This document shows positions 28,753-36,511 of a DNA stretch of 64,000 bases, piece by piece; position 1 is the stretch's first letter, and each line of letters opens with the position of its first letter. A program made the position numbers and the translations under genes. The stretch is from the NCBI GenBank assembly GCA_024235095.1, contig JACKNC010000001.1, forward strand, positions 1,959,501 through 2,023,500. Reading direction: 5' to 3'. Source of the DNA: Gammaproteobacteria bacterium. GTDB lineage: Bacteria; Pseudomonadota; Gammaproteobacteria; Competibacterales; Competibacteraceae. Below the pieces are notes generated by a model. It was not told the DNA's origin, made no database searches, and saw only the letters and a list, made by a program, of their open reading frames with translations.

Positions 28753-30224
28753 ATTGCGCCATCAGCATCCCGCACTAATCGATCCACCACCTCGCCTGCA
28801 TCGTCAACCAGTTCCACATGCAGGGGCATTTTCCCGAGAGCGTGGGTGGCGCAGGACAGGCAGGGATCGTAGGCCCGCACCGCAACCTCGATCTGGTTTA
28901 ACAACGGTTCGGTCAGTTCCTTGCCGTCCAGATAGTTCTCGGCCACTTGGCGAATCGACTCATTCATCGCCTGATTATTATTCGTCGTGGACACGATCAG
29001 GTTGGCTTTTTCGATCAACCCATCCTCGTTGATCCGGTAATGATGGAACAGCGTGCCGCGCGGCGCTTCGATGACGCCGACGCCTTCCTGGGTCATTTCG
29101 CCACGAGCCACCAGGTCATCACCGAAAATATCCGGGTCGAGCAGCAATTCACGAATGGCCTCGGTCGCGTACAGCAACTCAATCATGCGCGCCCAGTGGT
29201 ACGCCAGCGTCGCATGAATCGGTTGACCGTTGTTCAGCGCCATGAATTCGTGACGTTCTTCTTCGGCTACCGGCGTAGGAATGAAATCGCAATTGTTAAT
29301 GCGCGCCAGCGGTCCGACCCGATACCAACCCTTGTCTGGCCCCAGGGAATTGATGAAGGGGAATTTCATGTAGCTCCAGGACTTGACCTGTTCGCGAATG
29401 ACCTGGGAATAGCGCCGGTAATCCAGGTGATCGAACAACAGATTGCCTTGATCGCTTTTGGCGCGCAATCCGCCATGATACAGATCCAGCGCCCCATCGG
29501 GGCGAATCAGGCTGAGATAGTTCGACTGAATGGCGGCAAAGTGGGTGAAATAACCTGGATTTGTTGCATAGGCGTTTTTCATCAGTTTGAGGATATTGCG
29601 CCCCCACTGCGTCATCAGCTCCAGGTCCTTCAGCAGATAATTGCGCTCCTGCAAAGTCAGCGCCTTGTTGACCCCTCCAGGCACCGTGCCCGTGCCATGC
29701 ACTCGCTTGCCGGCGGTGATGCGAATGACTTCCTGGCCGTACTTACGCAACTGCACCCCTTGGCGGGCGACATCAGGGTAGTCAGCCATCACCCCGCCGA
29801 TGTTGCGCTGGGCGACGGGATTGTCGAAGTCGAACAGGAAATCCGGCGAGGCGAGATGGAAGAAATGCACAGCGTGGGATTGCAGGGTCTGGCCATAGTG
29901 CATTAACCGGCGGATTTTTTCAGCAGTCGGCGGAATCTGGTGCGCGCCAACCAATTGATCGACCGCCTTGGCCGCTGCCAGATTATGGCTGACTGGGCAA
30001 ATTCCGCACAGGCGCTGTACGGCTACCGGCACTTCCCAGTAGGGTCGCCCCTGGATGAATTTCTCGAAACCACGGAACTCGACGATATGCAAGCGCGCCT
30101 GGCGGATGTGGTGATCGCGATCCGCCAGCAGCGTGACCTTGCCGTGTCCTTCAACCCGGCTCAGTGGATCGATAGCGACTCGGCAGAGTCGTTCGGGGTG
30201 GGCAGCCGTTTCTAATGCGCTCAT
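28740..30224 (-). CDS. hoxH: [NiFe]-hydrogenase large subunit, HoxH-like (group 3)
   Basis: Large subunit that holds the NiFe active site of a soluble, bidirectional hydrogenase. 494 residues from MSALETAAHPERL. The N-terminal cysteine pair is RLCGICPVSH (C73, C76) and the C-terminal pair DPCLSCATHALG (C455, C458). A 33-residue tail follows H461 and would be removed by a maturation endopeptidase. DPCLSC with a TH ending is the HoxH form. The start at 30224 follows a GAGG; an upstream in-frame ATG is possible. No small subunit, diaphorase or maturation gene lies nearby, so its partners must be elsewhere. Confidence 0.88.
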   Translation of the reverse strand: MSALETAAHPERLCRVAIDPLSRVEGHGKVTLLADRDHHIRQARLHIVEFRGFEKFIQGRPYWEVPVAVQRLCGICPVSHNLAAAKAVDQLVGAHQIPPTAEKIRRLMHYGQTLQSHAVHFFHLASPDFLFDFDNPVAQRNIGGVMADYPDVARQGVQLRKYGQEVIRITAGKRVHGTGTVPGGVNKALTLQERNYLLKDLELMTQWGRNILKLMKNAYATNPGYFTHFAAIQSNYLSLIRPDGALDLYHGGLRAKSDQGNLLFDHLDYRRYSQVIREQVKSWSYMKFPFINSLGPDKGWYRVGPLARINNCDFIPTPVAEEERHEFMALNNGQPIHATLAYHWARMIELLYATEAIRELLLDPDIFGDDLVARGEMTQEGVGVIEAPRGTLFHHYRINEDGLIEKANLIVSTTNNNQAMNESIRQVAENYLDGKELTEPLLNQIEVAVRAYDPCLSCATHALGKMPLHVELVDDAGEVVDRLVRDADGAIHSQ

Positions 30225-30291
30225 GAGGAAATACCTCGCTTGAATTGTCTGCTTGTTGGCCTTACCCGCAGGCAAGGAACCGAGGTTAATA

Positions 30292-30318
30292 ATTATGCTA
30301 AAAGCTTTTATTTTTCAA
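30292..30318 (-). promoter_or_regulatory. Possible hoxH promoter
   Basis: On the minus strand TTGAAA (complement of 30313-30318) and CATAAT (complement of 30292-30297) are separated by 15 bp, about 70 bp upstream of hoxH. The spacer is short and the region AT-rich, so this is tentative. A 12-bp direct repeat (TTTTTCAATTAA) overlaps it. Confidence 0.3.
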
Positions 30319-30427
30319 TTAATTTTTCAATTAATGATAGTCTGCATCATCTTCTCTTACATTTTTAATAACAATTTCATTAAGGCTTTGTCCATGCTTA
30401 TCAAGCAAGCGCCATAAATGAGCATAG

Positions 30428-30493
30428 AAAAAAAAGAGGGGTGAGGAGGGATTTTGGCCCTATCGCCTGTGCGAATTTCCCCCGGCCCCTCTT
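30428..30493 (-). terminator. Terminator-like hairpin after the DUF928 gene
   Basis: On the minus strand AAGAGGGG (complement of 30486-30493) pairs with CCCCTCTT (complement of 30434-30441) and is followed by a run of eight T's. The loop is long (44 nt) with some internal pairing. It lies 30-90 bp past the DUF928 stop and would end the TPS-CHAT-DUF928 transcript. Confidence 0.4.
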
Positions 30494-30521
30494 CCTCTTT
30501 ACTCAAAGGGGGCAGGGATGT

Positions 30522-31232
30522 TCAAGGTTTCGCGCCCCGATCATACTCAGCAGCGCTCTTGAGGCCCACCTGTTCGAGCAGGGCCGCCCGCTGTTCTCGC
30601 ACATTGTGATTCGATGGCTGGGCGTCAATTTGCTCGGACAATGTGGTCAGCGCGTCATACCAAAAGCCTTCCTGGGCGTAGAGAAACGGTTGCTGTTGTG
30701 GTGTGGCGCTCTTGATCTGAGCAGCGAGAGTTGCTGGAAGCTGGACGTATTTGATCGTGCCGCCAGCAATGGTGTCGCTGGCGCGCTGATTGGGATCAGC
30801 CACGGCGGCGATGGTCCATTGATACTCCACTTCGGGTTTCAATGCGTAATTCAATTTGAGAGCGTGGATGCCGGGTTGCGCGACGGGAACCTTCATATCC
30901 ACCAAGGGCTTGATCGATTGTTCATCGTTAAGGGTAAATTCCATTGGCCTGGACAGCGCTTTGGAGATATACCAGTACAGAGTCGGTTGCGCCCGGCTGG
31001 TCAGGCCCGTACTTTCGGGCGCAATGACGCTAAGCACCAGTTCAGCGTCCGGCGCGCCCCGACTGGCCCCACCGACCCGGGTGGCGGGCGCGCCGCGCAA
31101 GGGCGGGCGATAAACGGGTGTGCTCGTAGTGGTGGTCGATGCCGAGGATTGCTCTTCAGCAATGCCTTGCAACGCGGTCATTGAGAGGGTCATGGCCAGC
31201 GCCATGCTCAGTTTCCTGGCGGAGATATTCAT
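30522..31232 (-). CDS. DUF928 domain exported protein
   Basis: 236-residue protein with a signal peptide (cleavage near LQGIAEE) and a Ser/Thr/Pro-rich linker. The DUF928 domain shows the family features LVLSVIAPESTGLTSRAQPTLYWYIS and WYDALTTLSEQIDAQPSN. The molecular function is unknown; in cyanobacteria and some proteobacteria such genes sit beside CHAT and two-partner secretion genes, as here. GAGGAAA lies 8 bp before the ATG at 31232. It starts 38 bp after the CHAT gene stop and is the last gene of the cluster. Confidence 0.8.
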   Translation of the reverse strand: MNISARKLSMALAMTLSMTALQGIAEEQSSASTTTTSTPVYRPPLRGAPATRVGGASRGAPDAELVLSVIAPESTGLTSRAQPTLYWYISKALSRPMEFTLNDEQSIKPLVDMKVPVAQPGIHALKLNYALKPEVEYQWTIAAVADPNQRASDTIAGGTIKYVQLPATLAAQIKSATPQQQPFLYAQEGFWYDALTTLSEQIDAQPSNHNVREQRAALLEQVGLKSAAEYDRGAKP

Positions 31233-31270
31233 CACGGTGGTTTCCTCATGTTTCTCAAATGATTACTACT

Positions 31271-33583
31271 TCACAACCAGTTGCCAATCAACAGAAAGGG
31301 CGCCCAGTAGCCCGGATGGCGATAGCGGGGGTCGTTAATCAAAGCCAGCTGCGCTTGCTGTAACGCTTGCGCTTTCGAGAGATCAGGATTTTGCAGTTGC
31401 CGATAAAAATCCGCCACCAGCTGCGACGACGCCTGATCATTGATAAACCACAACGTCGCCAGCGCACTGCGCGCGCCGGCCTTGACCGCGATGCCGGCTA
31501 GCCCCAGGGCGGCGCGGTCATCACCGGCAGCAGTTTGACAGGCGCTTAGCGTGAGCAATTCGACCGGCTGTTCACGGTACTGGCTCAGGTTAATAAAGCG
31601 CTCCAGACGATCCATGGTCAGTTTGTCGTCAAAGGTCAGCAGGAAGGTATCGCGAACGTCACTGGCAAATTGCCCATGCGAAGCAATATGGACGATGGAA
31701 TACGGGGTTTGACGCAATTCCTGCTGGACGCGCGCCAGGCGAAAATCCTCATTTTCCAGCACCAAACCGCCATAGGCATCGTGAATATTCGTCAGTTCCT
31801 TTTGAACATGCTCCAGCGCCGGAAAGCCTTGCACCGGCTCAGTCAACCCGTTGAGCAGCGGTTGAATCGCCTGACGGCGGAACGGTCGAAAATCGGTCAG
31901 GGTCAGACCGGGCGTGGTGGCAATTGCATAACGGCTAATCAGAAAGTTCTGACCATCATGCAGGGCCGCCAGTGGAATCGTTCGCAGCGGCCCATCGGGC
32001 ACGATCACCAGAGTATCAATGTCCTGCGCTGTCAGTTCGGCTTGCAGGGGTTGCATCAGCCAGCCATACAGACGTTGCGCCAGTGGAAGATATTCACGCG
32101 TCGTGCGTTTTTCCAGATAGTGGCGAAATTCGCGCACGACGTCAGTGAATGTTTCGCGGTCGACGGGTACAACCATTTGTTCGATGCCCTGTTGGATTTG
32201 CAGCAGCAACGCTAAGCGATCAGACAGTAGGATAGGGTAGAGGATCGCGGTATGGGGCGGCGGACGATCGAGGGCGACGGTGCGCGATTGCAGGGCAGAC
32301 ACGCAATCATCCTCAAAATAGTCTTTGACTTCGGCGGTTTTCAGTTCCTCCATGGTATCGCGAGCGGCCAGCAAGTCCGCCTGAAGGGCCACCCGATCTG
32401 CTTGGTGAGCGGCGCGTTGCAAGAGCAGGTCGGCTAATTCGAGGTAGGCATCGCCCACTTGGACGCGGAAGGAACTGCTGGAGCCAGCGTGGCGCGCCGT
32501 GAAGTCCGGGCGGATGCGTTGCAAATTGGCGACGGCCTGTTGGTACGCCAGAATCGCGCCGTCTTCATTATCCTGGGCGTGGAGCAAGCGACCGATTTGC
32601 CATTGCCAGCGGTAGAGCAGCTCCGGCGCATCGATTTGCTGGGCGATGAACACGGCCTGCCGGTACAAGGACAGCGCCTCGCGCGCCTGACCGGCGTCCT
32701 GCCGCAACTGCGCCTGGTAACCAAGGGCGTAAGACAAGGTGCGCGAGTCGTTCAGGGAACGGGCGATCTTTGCAGCCGCTATGAAATCCTGGTCGGCTTG
32801 CTGACGCTGGGCAGCGCTAGCGTTCGGTTGGTCGTGGCGCAGTTGCCCCAGGGTCAGCAGTTGAAACGCCTTGTCATGACTGTCGGACACGGTTTGAAGC
32901 GCGCGGGCGGCTTCGGTGAATTGCGTTTCAGCGCGGCGGTGGTCGCTGGTGCGCTGGGCCAGACGGGCGTCATTGAGCAACACGGTGACCCGCAGCGCCT
33001 CATCCCCGGCTTGACGAGTCCGGTTGAGACTGTCCTGATAGGCAACATGCGCGTCGGCGAATTTATCCTGATCAGCCAGCAAGTTACCCAGATGATTCAG
33101 ATTGGCGGCTTCGACGGACGAGGCATTGGCTTGCCGGGCCAGGGCGATGCCGCGATCCAGGGAGCGGCGCGCCTTGTCGGGCGAACCGCTCAGCCATTCC
33201 GCTTTGCCCTGTGCGCCCAGCACCGCCGCCTGGCGCGCCGGATCATCGAGTTGTTCCGCCAGCGCCTGCGCTTTACGCAGCGTGATCAATGCATCACGGA
33301 CATGGCCGAGCGCCTGCTGGGCATCCGCCAGTTGCAGCAAAACGTCGAGTTGTCCAGCGATATCGTCGGCACGGGCATAGGCGGCGCTGGCGGTTTGCCA
33401 GTGTTGCGCGGCCTGATCGAATTGGCCACAGCGGGCGGCCTCCGTAGCGGAGGTCATCGCCGGTTCGGCAAGGTTCAACGTTTCGGAAAAAGCCGTGGGC
33501 ACGGCGATCAGCAGGAACAGAAGCAGACCAGCGAGATGACCCGTGCGCAGCGCCTTCAAGGATAGGAATTTGGAGTAAGTCAT
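31271..33583 (-). CDS. CHAT domain protein with TPR array
   Basis: 770-residue exported protein: signal peptide (about 1-33), a Gln/Ala-rich tetratricopeptide array (about 40-390) and a C-terminal CHAT domain (about 490-770). CHAT is a caspase-like cysteine peptidase fold; the catalytic pair is visible as His in VHIASHGQFASD and Cys in LLTLSACQTAAGDD. The start at 33583 (MTYSKFL) has GGAG 8 bp upstream. It lies 50 bp after the TpsB gene and is likely co-transcribed. A role in processing the TpsA exoprotein is inferred from position only. Confidence 0.85.
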   Translation of the reverse strand: MTYSKFLSLKALRTGHLAGLLLFLLIAVPTAFSETLNLAEPAMTSATEAARCGQFDQAAQHWQTASAAYARADDIAGQLDVLLQLADAQQALGHVRDALITLRKAQALAEQLDDPARQAAVLGAQGKAEWLSGSPDKARRSLDRGIALARQANASSVEAANLNHLGNLLADQDKFADAHVAYQDSLNRTRQAGDEALRVTVLLNDARLAQRTSDHRRAETQFTEAARALQTVSDSHDKAFQLLTLGQLRHDQPNASAAQRQQADQDFIAAAKIARSLNDSRTLSYALGYQAQLRQDAGQAREALSLYRQAVFIAQQIDAPELLYRWQWQIGRLLHAQDNEDGAILAYQQAVANLQRIRPDFTARHAGSSSSFRVQVGDAYLELADLLLQRAAHQADRVALQADLLAARDTMEELKTAEVKDYFEDDCVSALQSRTVALDRPPPHTAILYPILLSDRLALLLQIQQGIEQMVVPVDRETFTDVVREFRHYLEKRTTREYLPLAQRLYGWLMQPLQAELTAQDIDTLVIVPDGPLRTIPLAALHDGQNFLISRYAIATTPGLTLTDFRPFRRQAIQPLLNGLTEPVQGFPALEHVQKELTNIHDAYGGLVLENEDFRLARVQQELRQTPYSIVHIASHGQFASDVRDTFLLTFDDKLTMDRLERFINLSQYREQPVELLTLSACQTAAGDDRAALGLAGIAVKAGARSALATLWFINDQASSQLVADFYRQLQNPDLSKAQALQQAQLALINDPRYRHPGYWAPFLLIGNWL

Positions 33584-33633
33584 CGGTAATCTCCAACTAT
33601 AAAGATCCATGGGGAATCCGTATCCAGCTCATG

Positions 33634-35376
33634 TTAATAAGCCGCTTGCACAAAGAAATTAACCCGTGACCCGGTCCAGGCTTCTTCCCCCGTGTCCACC
33701 TCCTTGAAAGGATAGCCCCAGTACACAGCGGCCTTAACCTTGTCGCTGGCGTCCCAGCGCAATCCCAGACCAGCGCTGGAGATGGAGTTCGGCGAAAAGT
33801 CGAATGCTCCCTTGTTGCTGGCGTAGCCGTAATCCGTGAATACCGCTACTTGCACCTGACCCTCGTTGGGGCCGCGACTGACGCCCGGTAATGGCAGAAG
33901 GTACACCGGCGCCCGGAATTCCAGCGAGGCGACAAAACAGCGGTCGCGCACCAGGGTGTTTTCAGGATAGCCGCGCACGGTGTCCATGCCGCCTAGCGCG
34001 CATTTTTCCATCGGTAACAGGGCATTGTTGGTTACTTGGGCAATGCTCTTGAAAATCAATTGATAATCTTGTTCCCCGAAACGCCTTGCGTACTGGAATT
34101 GGCCGAGCCAGCTGATGAACTCGCCATCCGGTTCAAAACTGCTGACTGTAGCGCCGAAGGCGTCGAGACCGAAGCTGAGGGTGGACCGTGCGGCAACCAC
34201 CTGATCAACGCCTCGATCCAGCCATTCCTGAACGAACCGCGCAACGCTGATCGTCGCCTTGCCGTCGATCTCGCCGGGCGCAAAGGAATAGGGTCCATTG
34301 AACCAGTAGGATTCGCTGTGCCGCCGCTCCAGATTCAGGCCCAGGGAGAAGGTTTGTTGCGGCGTCCGGTAGAGGGGATGCGTGAGGGCGATGCCGTAGC
34401 CCTCTAGTTCGCTTCTGATGTCCAGGGTATCGAAGCGATCTTCGATGACGGAGGTTTTATTGCGTTCGGCCCACACCTGGACGGTGGTGTCTTGCGCGTT
34501 TAATGGTCGGGCGTAGAACGCCCGCCAGTCGGAGGTGTCGCTGCTTTCCAGGCTGTGGCCGTAAGTCAGACCCAGGGTATCGCCGATCCCGCTGAGGTTG
34601 CGGTCCAGTCCGTAGAGGTAGGCGCGAGTCGCGCCGACGCTGGGCGGATTATTGTTAGCGACCGCCAGGCCAATTTCGTAGGGACGGGTCTCGCGGATGC
34701 CCAGTCGCAACTTTCCCTCGCCCGGCTGTACGCCCGGCGCCAGTTCCGCCTGGATTTGTTTGATCAGCGGATTCTGCTGCAAGATTTGCAACCGTTCCTG
34801 CAATTTCTGGATATTCAGGGGTTCTTCGGCGTCGGGGCGCACCCGGTCCTGAAGATAGCCGGTCTTTAAATGAGTGTTGCCGGTGATTTCGAGTTCGGCC
34901 AACCGGCCTTCAATGATCTCGATGCGCACCACGCCGTCCTCGACCCGCTGGTCGGGGATCACGGCGCCGGAGTTGAGATACCCGCGCTCAACGTAGTACA
35001 CCGTCAACTGACGGCGCGCTTCCTGAAGCTCCTCGGCGGTGATAGTGCGATTTTCGTAGGGCGCGGTGACAACGGCAAGTTCTTCATCGGTAAACACGGT
35101 GTTGCCGGTGAGTTCGATGCGCTGCACAAAAACCTGCTCGCGGGCGGACAAGGGTTGATCGGCAGCCGGTAGAGTTGGCGAAGCGTCAGGCAGGACAGGT
35201 GCGGGTTGGGTGTAGTCCGGGGCGGGTAAGGGACGGTTGCTGGGACGTTGATCGGGTGAGTTCATGTCCTGGGCGTGGATCGTCAGCGACGCCAGGGTCA
35301 TACCGGTGAAAATCGCGCCTTGGGCCAATCGGCGCAGGAGTGGGCGACGGTCGTCAAAAACAGGATGGCTCCGCAT
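33634..35376 (-). CDS. TpsB outer-membrane transporter, ShlB/FhaC family
   Basis: Two-partner secretion pore that exports a TpsA protein across the outer membrane. 580 residues: signal peptide, Pro-rich linker, POTRA 1 (VQRIELTGNTVFTDEELAVV) and POTRA 2 (LAELEITGNTHLKTGYLQDRV). The 16-strand barrel carries the loop-6 motif GGMDTVRGYPE and ends in aromatic FFVQAAY. GGAGAT lies 8 bp before the ATG. Its partner is most likely the filamentous haemagglutinin-type gene at 36512-39779. Confidence 0.92.
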   Translation of the reverse strand: MRSHPVFDDRRPLLRRLAQGAIFTGMTLASLTIHAQDMNSPDQRPSNRPLPAPDYTQPAPVLPDASPTLPAADQPLSAREQVFVQRIELTGNTVFTDEELAVVTAPYENRTITAEELQEARRQLTVYYVERGYLNSGAVIPDQRVEDGVVRIEIIEGRLAELEITGNTHLKTGYLQDRVRPDAEEPLNIQKLQERLQILQQNPLIKQIQAELAPGVQPGEGKLRLGIRETRPYEIGLAVANNNPPSVGATRAYLYGLDRNLSGIGDTLGLTYGHSLESSDTSDWRAFYARPLNAQDTTVQVWAERNKTSVIEDRFDTLDIRSELEGYGIALTHPLYRTPQQTFSLGLNLERRHSESYWFNGPYSFAPGEIDGKATISVARFVQEWLDRGVDQVVAARSTLSFGLDAFGATVSSFEPDGEFISWLGQFQYARRFGEQDYQLIFKSIAQVTNNALLPMEKCALGGMDTVRGYPENTLVRDRCFVASLEFRAPVYLLPLPGVSRGPNEGQVQVAVFTDYGYASNKGAFDFSPNSISSAGLGLRWDASDKVKAAVYWGYPFKEVDTGEEAWTGSRVNFFVQAAY

Positions 35377-35412
35377 GGGATGAATCTCCAGTCCAGGGGA
35401 ATGCAGCGAATA

Positions 35413-35934
35413 TCAGGGCAAGATGTCGGTCAGGGCAATAGTGAGTTCAGGGAAGGCCAGTGGCGTTAGAGTATCGGCAGTTGTGACATTTTGATAGCCA
35501 TCTCCAGCCGGTTGGCGATACACCTCGGCAATGCGGGCGTTCAGGTCGATCAGCCAGACTTCGGGAACGCCATTGCGAGCATACAGCGGTAGTTTGCGGG
35601 TGCGGTCGTAGTTCAGCGAGCTATCGGCGACTTCGATCAGCCAGAACACATCAGCGGGCTGCGGGAGACGTTGACGGTAATCGGTCAGTTGCACCACCAT
35701 GATGTCGGGTTCCGGTTCGGAATCGGGCAGGGATAATGGACCTTGGCAGACGATAAAGGCGCGTTTTGCCAAGTGCAGCGTCAATAATCGGGTTAACTCG
35801 GCGACAGTCCAAAAATGGGCGGTGCCAATGGGAGCCATATCGAATAATTCTCCTTCGAGCAACTCCAGGCGAGCATCTGGGAAGATCGGCGCCATCTGGT
35901 GGTATTCTTCCAGGGTGATCTTGTGGGGGGGCAT
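35413..35934 (-). CDS. Uma2-family (DUF820) putative endonuclease
   Basis: 173-residue PD-(D/E)XK-fold protein. Family features: LTLEEYHQMAP-type start (ITLEEYHQMAPIFP), RLELLEGELFDMAPIG, the acidic catalytic segment SEPEPDIMVVQ, VFWLIEVADSSLNYDRTRKLPLYARNGVPEVWLID. Uma2 genes are abundant in cyanobacteria and scattered in proteobacteria; their biological role is unsettled. It is inserted, with the DUF29 gene, between tpsA and tpsB. Confidence 0.85.
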   Translation of the reverse strand: MPPHKITLEEYHQMAPIFPDARLELLEGELFDMAPIGTAHFWTVAELTRLLTLHLAKRAFIVCQGPLSLPDSEPEPDIMVVQLTDYRQRLPQPADVFWLIEVADSSLNYDRTRKLPLYARNGVPEVWLIDLNARIAEVYRQPAGDGYQNVTTADTLTPLAFPELTIALTDILP

Positions 35935-35991
35935 GGGGGTGACTCTCCAGTGGATTGGGGGATGGGTGGGAAAATGGTCAGTACACGATAC

Positions 35992-36025
35992 TGATCATTC
36001 TCACGCTCCCGCGTGGGAATGATCA
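35992..36025. repeat. REP-like palindrome
   Basis: TGATCATTC-T-CACGC, loop TCCC, GCGTG-G-GAATGATCA: a nearly perfect 34-bp palindrome immediately after the DUF29 stop and 58 bp before the Uma2 start. It looks like a repetitive extragenic palindrome and could also act as a processing or termination site. Confidence 0.6.
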
Positions 36026-36026
36026 A

Positions 36027-36455
36027 TTATTCTGGCCACCAATCGCCGGTGATCTGCTCTACCGTGAACGGGCATGCTTCCGGGAAGGTGGCCAAGGGTA
36101 AGCCGATTTCGTCAGCGGCGTTTTCACGGGCCATGCCGTATTCATCCGGCGCAATTTCCACGACACGCTGTTTCAGGCTGGGGTTTTCCTTCAACAGCTG
36201 TGCGATTCGATAGCGGCCATTGCGAATCGACTGTCGCCAGCTACCGCTACGCAATCGGGGCTGATACTGCCATTTCAGCAAGTGCATAATGACGACAGCT
36301 AAATAGCTTTCCAGCGCCCGCCGTTCACTCTTGCCCATACTCTCAATCTCTTCCGCCAGATGCTCTCTATCAATCGCCGATAACGCGCCTTGACGGAGCA
36401 GTTCCGCCTGCTGTTGGGTCCAGGCGTAGAAATCCGTGTCGTAAGTCGTGGTCAT
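36027..36455 (-). CDS. DUF29 family protein
   Basis: 142-residue protein of the DUF29 family, function unknown. The family start YDTDFYAWTQQQAELLRQG, the segment LAEEIESMGKSERRALESYLAVVIMHLLKWQYQP and SWRQSIRNGRYRI are typical. The start at 36455 (MTTTYDTDF) is preferred over an upstream ATG at 36500. DUF29 genes often occur as mobile, scattered accessory genes, as do Uma2 genes. Confidence 0.8.
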   Translation of the reverse strand: MTTTYDTDFYAWTQQQAELLRQGALSAIDREHLAEEIESMGKSERRALESYLAVVIMHLLKWQYQPRLRSGSWRQSIRNGRYRIAQLLKENPSLKQRVVEIAPDEYGMARENAADEIGLPLATFPEACPFTVEQITGDWWPE

Positions 36456-36511
36456 TTTTAAAGGTCCGATGAGGCGTAAGGCGGTGCCGGTATCCTTCAA
36501 TGGTCATCGCT

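Noticed and set aside
28947..29906. 319-codon plus-strand ORF
   Set aside because: Antisense of hoxH, whose motifs on the other strand are unmistakable.
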